Shown here: positions 10,610-20,989 of the stretch, in pieces
Numbering within the stretch: the stretch's first letter is position 1
Layout: every line of letters starts with the position of its first letter
Assembly: GCA_949126835.1 (NCBI GenBank)
Contig: OX421500.1
Coordinates: 23,305,367 to 23,369,366 of the forward strand
DNA: 64,000 bases
Direction: 5' to 3'
Source of the DNA: Anisus vortex
Lineage: Eukaryota; Mollusca; Gastropoda; Planorbidae
The notes under the pieces: generated by a model
Seen by the model: only the letters and a program-made list of their open reading frames with translations
Told to the model about the DNA's origin: nothing
Databases searched by the model: none
Position numbers and translations under genes: made by a program

Positions 10610-11977
10610 CTATATTTCTTTCTGTCTTGGTTTCCGGTTTGTCGGAGGGTGTAAGCGGGGGGGTGTCGGTTTCTGGGTCTTGCGTCCGGGGGGTGTCCGC
10701 AGGGCAAGGGGTGATGGTGTATACTCCTCGGGGGGGGGGGTTCTGGGAGTGATTAGGGCCGGTATGTGCATTAGGCTGTGGCCCAGTGGAGTTACCTTGT
10801 CGAGTCGATTGGGTTTGCCCGGTGCCGGTTTGTGCCCTGGTCGGTTGGTATGGTTGGCCCGCACGTCGGGAGTCTTGAGGGGGCGGGAGGGGGGTCTGGG
10901 TTGGGGTGGACCCGGTCGGGACGACGGGAAGCTGGTTTGACTGATTAGAGGGGGAGGGTTGGTGCGGTGGTTGTCCCAGTTATTCCAGGGTGACCGTGGG
11001 TGACCCGGGCGGGACAGATGGCCCGGTGGCCGTGTCGACCTCCCATTTTCCTGTCGGGAGGCGGGATGTGAGAGATATTTCTCCCGGGGGTGGGACGATT
11101 CTACCTTGTTGGCTTGCAGAAATCTATCTGCGCTTTGTAGGGAGGAGGGTAACCCTTCGATCCCGTGTTGTATCAGGAAGGCTTTGAGTTTAGGTGTCAT
11201 TTGTGACTCTACCTGCTCAGTCATTAGGAGGGTGACCATACCGTCGAACGACTGCTCGATATTTCCCAACTCAACCCACTTAAGAAGGTAGGATTGGATT
11301 CGTTCCGCGAATCGGGTGTAATTCTCCCCTGGTCGTAGCGTGGACGACCGAAACTTTTTCTGGTAGTGGGACGCGTGCAACTGGTGCCGGTTTAAGAGCG
11401 CGTTCTTCAGTGCAGCGCATGACTCCCTGTCTTCTGGGGCCAGTTTACAGTAAGCCTCGTAGTCCTCTCCTCTCAGAGTGGAGACGAGGATCCTACAATG
11501 CAATTCTGGGGGGACCTCATTCAACTCCATGCAGTCGCTAAACCGCCGGAGGTAAATGTCAAACTGTTCTAACCGGGGGTCGTGGACGTCGGTCCATAGA
11601 GAAGCATGTCTGGGGAGGGGATGGTTGGGGGTGGCTGAACTAAATGATGAGGGGGAGTTTGGGTTGTCGTTGTTATCGGGGGCCCTAACACTTGCTGCTA
11701 ATTCAGCTAATCTGAATTCGTGTGCCCTGCGTGCTTCCTCGTCTAACCTATGTTTCTCTCTCTCCTCTCTAGCTAATTGTTCTACTCTAAGCCTATCTTC
11801 TCTTTCTAATTGTTCTGCTCTCTCCTCTCTAGCTACCTGTTCTAATCTAAGTCTCTCTGTCTTGGCCTCATGGGCCGCTACCTGCTCTACTACGTATTTA
11901 GTGATGTCTGAGTCAATGTAGCCTATAGCTATAGCCTCTTCTCTCAACTGCTTACGCAATAGTACACCTTCCGCCAT
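10610..11977 (-). CDS. gag: Element 1 Gag-like protein (455 aa), apparently intact
   Basis: ATG at 11977, TAG at 10610-10612. Residues about 35-95 form a highly charged, probably coiled-coil helix (repeated REERAEQLERE and LAREEREKH). Residues about 125-290 resemble a Ty3/gypsy capsid (LEQFDIYLRRFSDCMELNEVP, LNRHQL, FRSSTLRPGENYTRFAERI). The C-terminal 160 residues are Pro/Arg-rich and basic, suited to nucleic-acid binding, but no CCHC zinc knuckle is visible. It lies first after the leader on the minus strand and overlaps the protease frame start. The assignment as Gag rests on position and capsid-like text. Confidence 0.8.
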   Translation of the reverse strand: MAEGVLLRKQLREEAIAIGYIDSDITKYVVEQVAAHEAKTERLRLEQVAREERAEQLEREDRLRVEQLAREEREKHRLDEEARRAHEFRLAELAASVRAPDNNDNPNSPSSFSSATPNHPLPRHASLWTDVHDPRLEQFDIYLRRFSDCMELNEVPPELHCRILVSTLRGEDYEAYCKLAPEDRESCAALKNALLNRHQLHASHYQKKFRSSTLRPGENYTRFAERIQSYLLKWVELGNIEQSFDGMVTLLMTEQVESQMTPKLKAFLIQHGIEGLPSSLQSADRFLQANKVESSHPREKYLSHPASRQENGRSTRPPGHLSRPGHPRSPWNNWDNHRTNPPPLISQTSFPSSRPGPPQPRPPSRPLKTPDVRANHTNRPGHKPAPGKPNRLDKVTPLGHSLMHIPALITPRTPPPEEYTPSPLALRTPPGRKTQKPTPPRLHPPTNRKPRQKEI

Positions 11978-12945
11978 GGTAACAGAGTGAGGCGAGATTA
12001 AGATACTAGAGGCGGACAGAGATATAGCGAGATAGGAACGGAAAATATAGGAGGGGTGTTGGGGTTCAGAGTTTAGCTAACGTAATACAACTCAAAATGG
12101 TACTCACCAGACAGCAATTCCAGAATTTTACACACATACACTAACACACGTATATCCAATCATAAAGTTATCGTTTATATGGCGCTCGGCGCTGTTGGTG
12201 CAGATCTTTGGGCTGGTTAGGAATTCTCTTTCCCCGTGCCGGGACTGGATTAGCGTTTAATGTTAGTGTCTATTTTCCCGGGTTTGGATACCGGGAACTA
12301 CGGCGGGTTCCTACGGGGAAGTTGACAGGGCAGTTGTCGGGTTCTCGGCGGTCTCTAGTTGTCGGGCAGGCTGATGCGGCGGCGGTGGGTCTCTCTGCTG
12401 ACGTCTCGGGTGCCGGTATGTTGATGCGGGGCCAGAGGGTGGCGACCTGGCGGTTGGGGCGGCAAATCTGGCGTAATGGGGTGGCAAATTTGGTTGCTGG
12501 TGTGTCTGGGGTGACGTAGGCTGGCGTAGTGTGGCGAGCCTGGCTTAATGGGGTGAGTTGGCTGGGGTGGCGTAGATTGCTCGGAGTGGCGAATCTGGGG
12601 TGGCTTAGGTTGGCGTATCTGGGGTGCGTAGGCTGGGGTGACGTAGACGTAGGCTGGGGTGGCGTAAGCGTAGGCTGGGGTGTCGTAGGCGTAGGCTGGG
12701 GTGGCGTAAGCGTAGGCTGGGGTGGCGTAGGCTGCGTAAAGTGGCGAACCTGGTTTGATGGGTTGATGGATCTGGTTGCTGGCGTTGGGATGACGGGTCT
12801 GGTTGCTGGCTTAGAGTCTTTGTGTTGTAGAGAGATGAGCCCCCATCCAGGGTCGGTTTCAGAATCGGCGTAGTCCTCGGGTTGTTGCTGTTGACAGTGC
12901 GCTGAACGGCTTGAAGTTCAGATAATCCCGGACGAGCCCCCACTT
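11978..12945 (-). other. Element 1 5' leader with a G-rich tandem repeat and a proline-tRNA primer binding site
   Basis: Untranslated leader between the right LTR and gag. A tandem repeat of about 21-24 bp (core gtaggctggggtggcgta) occupies roughly 12529-12740. The primer binding site is at 12925-12942; its minus-strand reading is TGGGGGCTCGTCCGGGAT, starting three bases after the LTR. Apparent ORFs here are by-products of the repeat. Confidence 0.8.
12925..12942 (-). promoter_or_regulatory. Primer binding site of element 1, complementary to tRNA-Pro
   Basis: Minus-strand TGGGGGCTCGTCCGGGAT starts three bases inside the 5' LTR boundary. It is the same 18-mer known from retroviruses primed by tRNA-Pro. 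Confidence 0.88.
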
Positions 12946-13959
12946 TGTCACGACGTGGCAATTGAGAGGGGGGGTAATAATGGCTGGTTGTCTTAGAGGT
13001 ATGAGGTGCCGATGCTGTGGTTGACCTGGAATATTTATTTGTTCTCTACTGGCTCGCTTAGATGTTGTTAAACACACACAAACAGACAGTTCTAAGTTAG
13101 GCAAGCAAGTTTCTGGTTACGTTTCAGGTGTTTATTTATGATTCAATTTCAATATCCAATGATGAAATACACATACTAACATGCAGGGGAGATACAATGC
13201 TTGAGATATATGCACAGGAACGTCTAACACTCAATATACTGTGTTGTTGCGGAATCCAAGTTTAGGCTACGTAACTATAATGAGGAAATTACGATTACTG
13301 GCTAAGTATCTGCAAGTCCAAGTAACAATTCGGGAGCTAGACCAAAACGATGTATCTAGCTCGGGAGCTGGGAGAGATCTGCTTTAGTTTAGTTGGGCGG
13401 GCTTTTTCGTGGACACTAGTCACCTGACCCAAGGTTAATTTGGTTGGCTTACATTTAATTACATCCTATTCTCATTGGCTAGATTGAATATACATTTGCA
13501 TAAGAAAAGCTTATTGGAGCCAAAAATGGATTGGGGGTCGGGGTTGCGAGGGCGGAAAGAGGGGGGGGGGAGAGGTCTAGATGAAAGACAATTTATACAG
13601 ACGTCATGCTGAGTGGGGGAATTTATCTCCCTTGGGTAGAATTTTAAGTAGTTAACTCACGTGGCTGGGGGGGGGGGTTTCGGACGAGAATTAGTATATG
13701 TGTGCGAACTGGGTTCTTTGGTCAACGCTCAGGGAACGACCGTCTCAAAGCAATTGCATAACATGCCGCTAAGCTGAGGGGATATAAAAAGGGGGTGGGG
13801 GTGGCGGGGACGCGAAGAGGGGGTTTGAGTGAGGGATCGAGTAATGACTGTCTACACATGCGTTAAAATAGCACAAGATATAAATACATTAAGACATGAT
13901 ATGAATACATTAATATAGCATAGGATAAAATATATACATTCTAACTAACACATTCGTAC
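12946..13959 (-). repeat. Element 1, 5' LTR, first piece (before the element 2 insertion)
   Basis: Matches 6139 onward of the left LTR, up to the ttcgtac point, and ends in GTAC (13956-13959), the left copy of the element 2 target-site duplication. The remainder resumes at 20367. Confidence 0.9.
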
Positions 13960-14587
13960 TGTTACGAATCTCGGTCATAAATGAATGACGTAGTAAGGCA
14001 TTGACCTCTTAACAAGTGCGTATCAGAGTCCAAAGCGACCAAGGTTTGACCTTTATGCCCTGAGGGCAGTTTAAATAAAATAATTCGTTCAAATCCCGTG
14101 GAAATTGGGGGATAATTCTGGATCGTAGTAATTATAGAGAAAGAGGTTAAAATGCGTATTAAGACCCTGTAGAATCTTCGATGATAGTTTTCTTTGTAAA
14201 GTTCCGACCTCCTTAAAGTTAGTTCAGTTTAAACGTTTGTAGAGTGAAGTCGCTATATTCATACATGTACATATAATGCCATTTTATTGATACTTATGTT
14301 GCCATCAGTTGATAAAGTTTATTGATCGTTTATATTGAGTCTACAATTTAAATAAAATTGTTTATTCAACAACTGGAGTTGTTTGATCAATCATTGTTGA
14401 GAAATGTGTTGAAGATAATTATCACGAATATAACTACATTACTGCATAGACCTGTCAGTCAAGGAACCCCTAGCTTGGGCTACAGATTAGCAGAATCTAG
14501 AGACTTCTAATAAAGATACAACTATATTCATTGAATCCGATTTAACGAGTCGTAATAATAGTCATCATCATAAAGAGGGCCATAACA
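13960..14587 (+). repeat. Element 2, 5' LTR (628 bp)
   Basis: TG...CA ends, same length and apparently same sequence as 19739-20366. Immediately followed by the PBS-like segment. Confidence 0.93.
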
Positions 14588-14590
14588 GTT

Positions 14591-14607
14591 TGGGGTCTTC
14601 GTCCGAT
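14591..14607 (+). promoter_or_regulatory. Probable primer binding site of element 2
   Basis: TGGGGTCTTCGTCCGAT begins three bases after the LTR and resembles the tRNA-Pro site used by element 1, with small differences. The tRNA identity is therefore tentative. Confidence 0.5.
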
Positions 14608-14761
14608 ATAGTTGTATAGTGAAGCATATATTCAAGTTGTGTTGTGTTGTGTGTTGGAGCAGTGACCTACTGAGCAAGCCTAAGAACACTGAAATTATTC
14701 TTCCGATTGGAAAAACGTAAGTTGGAAAAATTTACCACTTTATAAATCTCTTAACTAAAGA

Positions 14762-17524
14762 ATGGAATTTATTGAAAATCCAGAAGAAGAAGTTCTGAAA
14801 ACTTTATCAATAAAGAAGTTAAAAGAGATCGCTGAGATCTTAAAGATAGAAGTTACTGAAACTACACCATCGAGGACTGTGTTGACACAGCAGATAAAAG
14901 ATGTGTTGATTGCGAGTGGCAAGTTGAAAGTAGAATCAAGCGCGGAGGGATATGAAGTTGAAGGTCAGACGTCGAAATCTATGTCCGAACAGTTTAGATT
15001 TCAGTTAGAAATGAAACGGATGGAAATGGAGATGGAACAAAAACGTTTTGATCGTGAGATAGAACAAAAACGTCTTGAGTTTGAGATGGAAGATAAGAAA
15101 AGTCAACGCGAAAGTCAGGAAAGAATAGAACTGGCGAAGATAGGCGCTACTAAAAAAGAATCTCATAATGATGTAGAGATGGCCAGATGGAAAAAGCTAG
15201 TCCCTACCTACATTGATAAAGAAAGTGAAATAGCTAATTTCTTCCAGACCTTTGAAATTTCTTGCAGAGATTTTAAGTTCCCAGAAGATAAATGGGGAAT
15301 ATTAGTAAGAACAGCTTTTACTCAGGGAAGGGCAAGAGATTGTGTTCTATTGTTAAAAGAGGAGAATTTAAATGATTATGAAATCATTAAAGACACTGTA
15401 CTTAAAGCCTATAACCAGATACCGGAAAGTTATCGGAAAAGGTTCCGTCAGTATACAATGTCCCCTTACCAAACACACTTAGACTTCCTTCGAGCAGAAG
15501 AAAAGCTAATGGATCAGTGGATAAAATCCAGAAATATCTCCACATTAAAAGAAATGAAAGATATCATTCTCTTAGAGGATTTTATTAACAAAGTGAGGCC
15601 GGATATAAGAATGTATTTATCCGAGCGTGATATCACTGACCCACATAAGGCTGCTGATTTAGCTGAACAGTATGCACTGTGTCATAGGACAGCTGGTGAA
15701 AAGAATGTTAATAGGCCACAACGGCCAGCAGAAAACACACAACAACAACATCGTGAAAAAGAGCATTTTGTGAAACAAAATGATGTTAATAAAAAACCTA
15801 TCAACAAAAACGTCCAATGTACTTTTTGTAAAAGGACAGGACATAGCATAGAAGACTGTTGGAGTATACGAAGCAACAAAAGACCTAACAAAGTGGTCAT
15901 GTGTGCCAGCCATGCACAAATACAGAATGTACAAGAAAGCGAAGATACAAACGAACTGAATTCGAAGAAAGATTCTTCTAAACCAGAAACACTGAGGGTG
16001 GATTTGCCTGAGAGCAAAAGTCAGAAGGTAGAGAAATCTACAACTGAAGATAATGAGGATAAATATCCTGATTATAAATACAGAATGGCTACTATTGGAT
16101 TAATTGTCCAAGTCCACAGAGACGAAAAAGTAGACCAAAGTATTTTTGACTCGAACAAGAGTCTGAAGTCATCGAAAGATGAAACAACACCCGAAAGTCA
16201 TGGTCAAGGGAAGAATAAAATTGACACAGAGACCCTGTGCAGTTTTCAACCGTTCATTAGTGAAGGTTGTGTGGCCTTACAAAAGGAAGGACCACTGAAG
16301 TCCGTAAACATATTACGAGACACAGGAGCATCATTAACACTGCTGCTTAAAGATGTATTACCATTGAATGATAATACATTGACAGGACAGACTGTCCTAT
16401 TGAGAGGTTTTGAATGGAAAGAAGAAATACCTCTACATAGGATATACCTAGCATCTGACTTGGTGACAGGATATGTGACAGTTGGAGTAATATCAAAACT
16501 TCCTGTTGAGGGCATATCTGTTATCCTAGCAAATGATTTGGCGAAAGGGAGGGTGAGACCTGAACTGATTGTAAAGGAAAATCCAGACCCTAGTCCTATG
16601 GTGGAGACAGGAAAAGAAAAAGAACTTTATCCTGTAGGTGATGTCATAAATGGTATGACACCACAGAAAAAGAAAGAAGAAACTATCTCACAAGAAAAGG
16701 AAAAGACAGAAGAAATTCTCCCACGAGAGAAGAAAGGGGAAGAAGAAGTGGAACTTGATACTACTATTTTCTCCATGATTGAAGATTGTCCGAAAGGAAA
16801 TGAACAATCAAAGAAGTCATCACAAAATGAATTGACTGCTGAACAGAAAGTAGATCCAGAGTTGCTACAGTTGCATGAGAAAGCTGTCGACGAGAAAGAA
16901 AATCCTACTACTGATGTCTATGAACAGATAGACCACAGCATAAACAAACAACAATGCAAACCTGCAGTTGCCGGTACAGATGAAGATTGGAGGAGCATCA
17001 CTGAAGAAACGAGTGCGGAGAGCTGGACCGAAACTATCAAAAGCTATGGGTTACCACAATCCATACCGTCAGATCGAAGGACCAACTTCGCCTCGGAACT
17101 CTTCAATCCAGTCCTAAAGAACTTATGCCTGGAGCATGAGGTGACAACTGAATCCTATCCGGAAAGTCGAGGAGCCTATGGACCAATCTTTGGACCCACT
17201 GTCCGAGGACCACTCAAACTACTTCCAGAGGAATGGCAGACCGAATTGGATCTCCTTGGGCTGAGCAAGTACCTAGATAAGTACATATATTTTTTGTCTG
17301 ACATAACTGTGTTTGTTAGAAAAAAATTGTACACTGCTCACATGCAGATGCCATTGTTGTGTGATGAAAGAAAGGCAAATATATTATATCATTTGAAAAT
17401 GATAAAGCCTTACCTTCTGAAAACAATTGGAAAAAGCTTGATGTTGTTAACATTGTTACTCTTATTTGTAAAATTTATGCCTGGAGTACAGGATGAATTG
17501 AATGACAAATTCACTGATAGTTAG
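14762..17524 (+). CDS. gag-pro: Element 2 Gag-protease polyprotein with integrase remnant (920 aa)
   Basis: A single uninterrupted frame. Residues about 75-130 are a charged coiled coil (MEMEQKRFDREIEQKRLEFE). Residues 135-310 look like a Gag capsid region of the SCAN-like gypsy type (FFQTFEISCRDF, QTHLDFLRAEEKLMDQW, LLEDFINKVRPDIRMYL). A CCHC zinc knuckle, CTFCKRTGHSIEDCW, starts near residue 352. The aspartic protease motif LRDTGAS is near residue 517, and the domain runs to about 605. After a long Glu/Lys-rich linker, residues about 760-830 are an integrase remnant (YGLPQSIPSDRRTNF, then HTVRGPLK-like text with some 80 residues missing between). The last 25 residues include a hydrophobic stretch (LMLLTLLLLFVKF). 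The intact ORF suggests that Gag and protease are still made. Confidence 0.88.
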   Translation: MEFIENPEEEVLKTLSIKKLKEIAEILKIEVTETTPSRTVLTQQIKDVLIASGKLKVESSAEGYEVEGQTSKSMSEQFRFQLEMKRMEMEMEQKRFDREIEQKRLEFEMEDKKSQRESQERIELAKIGATKKESHNDVEMARWKKLVPTYIDKESEIANFFQTFEISCRDFKFPEDKWGILVRTAFTQGRARDCVLLLKEENLNDYEIIKDTVLKAYNQIPESYRKRFRQYTMSPYQTHLDFLRAEEKLMDQWIKSRNISTLKEMKDIILLEDFINKVRPDIRMYLSERDITDPHKAADLAEQYALCHRTAGEKNVNRPQRPAENTQQQHREKEHFVKQNDVNKKPINKNVQCTFCKRTGHSIEDCWSIRSNKRPNKVVMCASHAQIQNVQESEDTNELNSKKDSSKPETLRVDLPESKSQKVEKSTTEDNEDKYPDYKYRMATIGLIVQVHRDEKVDQSIFDSNKSLKSSKDETTPESHGQGKNKIDTETLCSFQPFISEGCVALQKEGPLKSVNILRDTGASLTLLLKDVLPLNDNTLTGQTVLLRGFEWKEEIPLHRIYLASDLVTGYVTVGVISKLPVEGISVILANDLAKGRVRPELIVKENPDPSPMVETGKEKELYPVGDVINGMTPQKKKEETISQEKEKTEEILPREKKGEEEVELDTTIFSMIEDCPKGNEQSKKSSQNELTAEQKVDPELLQLHEKAVDEKENPTTDVYEQIDHSINKQQCKPAVAGTDEDWRSITEETSAESWTETIKSYGLPQSIPSDRRTNFASELFNPVLKNLCLEHEVTTESYPESRGAYGPIFGPTVRGPLKLLPEEWQTELDLLGLSKYLDKYIYFLSDITVFVRKKLYTAHMQMPLLCDERKANILYHLKMIKPYLLKTIGKSLMLLTLLLLFVKFMPGVQDELNDKFTDS

Positions 17525-19738
17525 TTACCAAACTTACTATTTTAAAACTAAATCCCTTACTTGTGATGAAAAAGGACTGAGTAAAAGTATTGTTAGAGTA
17601 AATATCATTATAGTGTGATATTTCTAAACAAACTTGTTAGGTAGAGCATTTAAAATAATTGCTATAAGAAAAAAAGATCAGTTTTATCCGCAGAATTGGT
17701 TTCTAAATCAGAGGACATTATAAATGTGGACTGATTATAAGATATGTTTGAGAATCTCTGGAAATGATAATTGAAACATTTGGCAGAGAGGATAATTTGA
17801 TTGAAAAAGATGTAAATGGTTTTGAGAAAAGAGAATTTTTCTATCACTAAAGTATTGAGAAATGTTTTTATTGTACTATGGAAATTTATTTTATCATGTA
17901 CTGTTGTTGAAATAATTGCACTGAGTCAAGATGCAAATTTCTTCTATGTGAATGTATTCATTTGTTATATTATCATTGAATGTATGATAATGTAGGGTAA
18001 AAATAGTTGCAGCAAGGCAGAACTATGACTAACAAGAATTCCAAGAAATGTATTATATATGATTTTTCACTTTTAGGATACTGTTACATGAAAAGCAGAC
18101 CAAAAGTAGAAACTAATAAAACTTATCCTTGTTTTGTATAAATTTAGGATATGTGCCACTGACTTGACACTGTAAACCAGAATGGTTGAGAATGTCATGG
18201 TTGAGAATTTATAATGTTGACACACCAATGTTCAACTAATGTATTATTAATTAAGGATTTCATGTCAAGATTGTAAAACTAATCTATATTTTTTCTGTAT
18301 TAGTTAAAATAGATTGAATGAATTGTATTGACAAGCAAAAGATTGGGTAGACCTGAACACTGTGAAAGTAACAGGAGAATCTATGAATAAGGAATAAAAC
18401 CTTTATGGAAAATGGAAAAGAGCAATGTACACCACTGAAAAGATTGGAAATGAAATGTTTTACCACAACAGTCAAACCAGCAGTTTGTTTTGTACATAAA
18501 TTGTTACATTGATTTCGCTCTGAAAAAAAAATTAATAGTAGCCTATGCTTAACTCTTTTCTACTTCAATAATATTGTATTTGAAATGTCTTTGATGTAAT
18601 CTAAAGAAAATAAGTACTTACTGTGTAGTACTAAGATTGTATGAAGATAATATAATCTGCTTTGATTGATAGTTAATTAAGTAAATTAACCAATTTGTTT
18701 TAAGTAAATCCATGTCTGCATGAAAGATAGAATGTTTCAATTCAAAACTGCTACGATGTGAACTCTTTTAAAAAGAAAATAATGACGTCGAAAGGTCATG
18801 GTAAAATGAAAGATTGAAATATTTTTAATGAAATTGTCTATAAACTATTTTAATTCTGGAACAGACTATGTTTAATTTCCTTAAACTAACATAAATGAAT
18901 TTAATTTTGAGAAGATAATGGTTGTTAAAGAATGCTCATTTAATACGATAACTATTTAATCGCGTAGCAATTTTATTTGACCTCGGCTGTGATGAGGTAG
19001 AAATTTGCATAGCGATGTCAATATTGTTAGAATCAATTGGGAATGAGAGAGAAAAAAAAAGAGGAATAGAGAGAGAGAGTGCGGAATTGACCTCAATTTT
19101 TGGGTCGCGTCACAGACAGTTGTCTAATGTGTTAGTCGGCCTACCAGCATGTAAAAAAAAAAAAAAAAAAAAAAAAAAATACTGTCTACACGAGCAATAA
19201 TTTTTGTAACGTGTAATTAGGTCAGGTCTAGTAGTATTTTTTTCATCAAGAGAGTTGGTTTTTTTTCTCCTTATGAAAAAATAAGTCGTGTCTGCATAAA
19301 CATTGAGTGATTTTTTCTTTTGTTGTTTGATTACAAATGTAAAAGATATTAGTTTATAATTAAATGGACGAGAGAGTTTTTATTACAGTGGAATGTTCAA
19401 TGTAATAGAAGTTATTAACTTGTATTATATTATATCTATTAAGAATGATTATGTATTTTTCTTGTATACAAGATTTAGATAAACAATTTAATTGTCCATT
19501 GTTTTGAATTAAAAAATTGAATGATTGAATGACTATAGTTAAGCCATTTGATAAGATGAATTTATATTGCATATATTATTATGTTATTGTTATCAGTTCG
19601 ATTGAATTATTGGGATCGCCAATTGAACTGTATTGTTTTTCCCGGAATATTTTCTTTTATAATTATTCCTTAAAATTAACATTTTTCGTATGGTTAAAAT
19701 GTAAAGGAAATAATTATAAAGCTTTAGAAGGGGGGGGA
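17525..19738 (+). other. Element 2 3' non-coding region
   Basis: 2.2 kb of AT-rich DNA with no convincing ORF where RT, RNase H or envelope would normally lie. A poly-A run of 26 or more occurs at about 19152-19178. The region ends in the polypurine tract directly before the 3' LTR. Confidence 0.75.
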
Positions 19739-20366
19739 TGTTACGAATCTCGGTCATAAATGAATGACGTAGTAAGGCATTGACCTCTTAACAAGTGCGT
19801 ATCAGAGTCCAAAGCGACCAAGGTTTGACCTTTATGCCCTGAGGGCAGTTTAAATAAAATAATTCGTTCAAATCCCGTGGAAATTGGGGGATAATTCTGG
19901 ATCGTAGTAATTATAGAGAAAGAGGTTAAAATGCGTATTAAGACCCTGTAGAATCTTCGATGATAGTTTTCTTTGTAAAGTTCCGACCTCCTTAAAGTTA
20001 GTTCAGTTTAAACGTTTGTAGAGTGAAGTCGCTATATTCATACATGTACATATAATGCCATTTTATTGATACTTATGTTGCCATCAGTTGATAAAGTTTA
20101 TTGATCGTTTATATTGAGTCTACAATTTAAATAAAATTGTTTATTCAACAACTGGAGTTGTTTGATCAATCATTGTTGAGAAATGTGTTGAAGATAATTA
20201 TCACGAATATAACTACATTACTGCATAGACCTGTCAGTCAAGGAACCCCTAGCTTGGGCTACAGATTAGCAGAATCTAGAGACTTCTAATAAAGATACAA
20301 CTATATTCATTGAATCCGATTTAACGAGTCGTAATAATAGTCATCATCATAAAGAGGGCCATAACA
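19739..20366 (+). repeat. Element 2, 3' LTR (628 bp)
   Basis: Begins TGTTACGAATC right after a purine tract and ends CATAACA, followed by the TSD copy GTAC (20367-20370). Confidence 0.93.
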
Positions 20367-20634
20367 GTACCCATTCAACCAAGATGTAGTACCAAGTTGA
20401 ATCGTATTAGTCAGTAGACTCTGAATTTGGGCGTAGTACAAGAGTATAGTGAAGGGTAGAGAAACAGGTGAGAAAGAGTGATGGGGAGATGTAATTGCGT
20501 AAGGGAGGGAGAAGATAGTGACGTCAGACTAACCTTCTCTCTATTCTAGCTAACTTAAGCTAATCTAAGGTTCTAGTTATACACTGCTATCTATCTAAGT
20601 GCTAATAGTCACTATTAAATCCAGAATTGTGACA
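20367..20634 (-). repeat. Element 1, 5' LTR, second piece
   Basis: Continues the split LTR from gtacccattcaaccaag to TTGTGACA, matching 7135-7411 with one substitution visible (accaag for accagg). It is followed by the TSD TAGCT and the minisatellite. Confidence 0.9.
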
Positions 20635-20985
20635 TAGCTTATAGTATAACCATAGATTATATATAGTATATAGCTTATAGTATAACCATAGATTATATAT
20701 AGTATATAGCTTATAGTATAACCATAGATTATATATAGTATTAGCTTATAGTATAACCATAGATTATATATAGTATATAGCTTATAGTATAACCATAGAT
20801 TATATATAGTATTTAGCTTATAGTATAACCATAGATTATATATAGTATATAGCTTATAGTATTACCATAGATTATATATAGTATATAGCTTATAGTATAA
20901 CCATAGATTATATATAGTATATAGCTTATAGTATAAACATAGATTATATATAGTATATAGCTTATAGTATAACCATAGATTATCA
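20635..20985. repeat. 36-bp minisatellite, right part
   Basis: About ten copies of a 36-bp AT-rich unit (agcttatagtataaccatag followed by attatatatagtatat), the same unit as at 6061-6138. The ORF across it is an artefact of the repeat. Confidence 0.9.
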
Positions 20986-20989
20986 TGTT

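Larger units (their letters stand above)
13960..20366 (+). mobile_element. Element 2: non-autonomous LTR retrotransposon nested in the LTR of element 1
   Basis: 6407 bp bounded by two 628-bp LTRs (13960-14587 and 19739-20366), TGTTACGAATC...CATAACA, which I read as identical or nearly so. The 4-bp TSD is GTAC (13956-13959 and 20367-20370). A PBS-like TGGGGTCTTCGTCCGAT begins at 14591, and the purine tract agaagggggggga ends at 19738. One long ORF (14762-17524) encodes Gag, protease and a collapsed integrase remnant. No reverse transcriptase or RNase H is present, so the element must rely on another element's RT. Its protease resembles that of element 4 (52.6-55 kb), placing both in one family. 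Confidence 0.93.
6139..20634 (-). mobile_element. Element 1: Gmr1-type Ty3/gypsy LTR retrotransposon, minus strand, split by element 2
   Basis: LTRs run TGTCACGACGTGG...TTGTGACA. The left copy (6139-7411) is intact. The right copy (12946-13959 plus 20367-20634) is interrupted by element 2. A 5-bp TSD, TAGCT, flanks the whole (6134-6138 and 20635-20639). On the minus strand the order is gag, protease, integrase, reverse transcriptase, RNase H, with integrase ahead of RT as in the Gmr1 group. The primer binding site at 12925-12942 is an exact 18-nt match to the familiar proline-tRNA PBS, and a purine tract (cggaggga on minus) abuts the 3' LTR. The LTRs differ at only a handful of sites, so the insertion is young, yet pol has three one-base frameshifts. 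Confidence 0.92.

Noticed and set aside
10610..10640. Canonical -1 slippery heptamer at the gag/pro junction
   Set aside because: The frame relation is -1, but the A-rich sequence here (agaaagaaata on minus) does not fit the X-XXY-YYZ rule, so no site was annotated.
12605..12961. 118-codon minus-strand ORF with repeated RLRHPSL units
   Set aside because: It is produced by the G-rich tandem repeat in the element 1 leader and has no other protein-like features.
17344..17524. Possible envelope-like transmembrane tail in element 2
   Set aside because: A single hydrophobic stretch at the ORF end without signal peptide, cysteines or glycosylation pattern; not enough to call an envelope.
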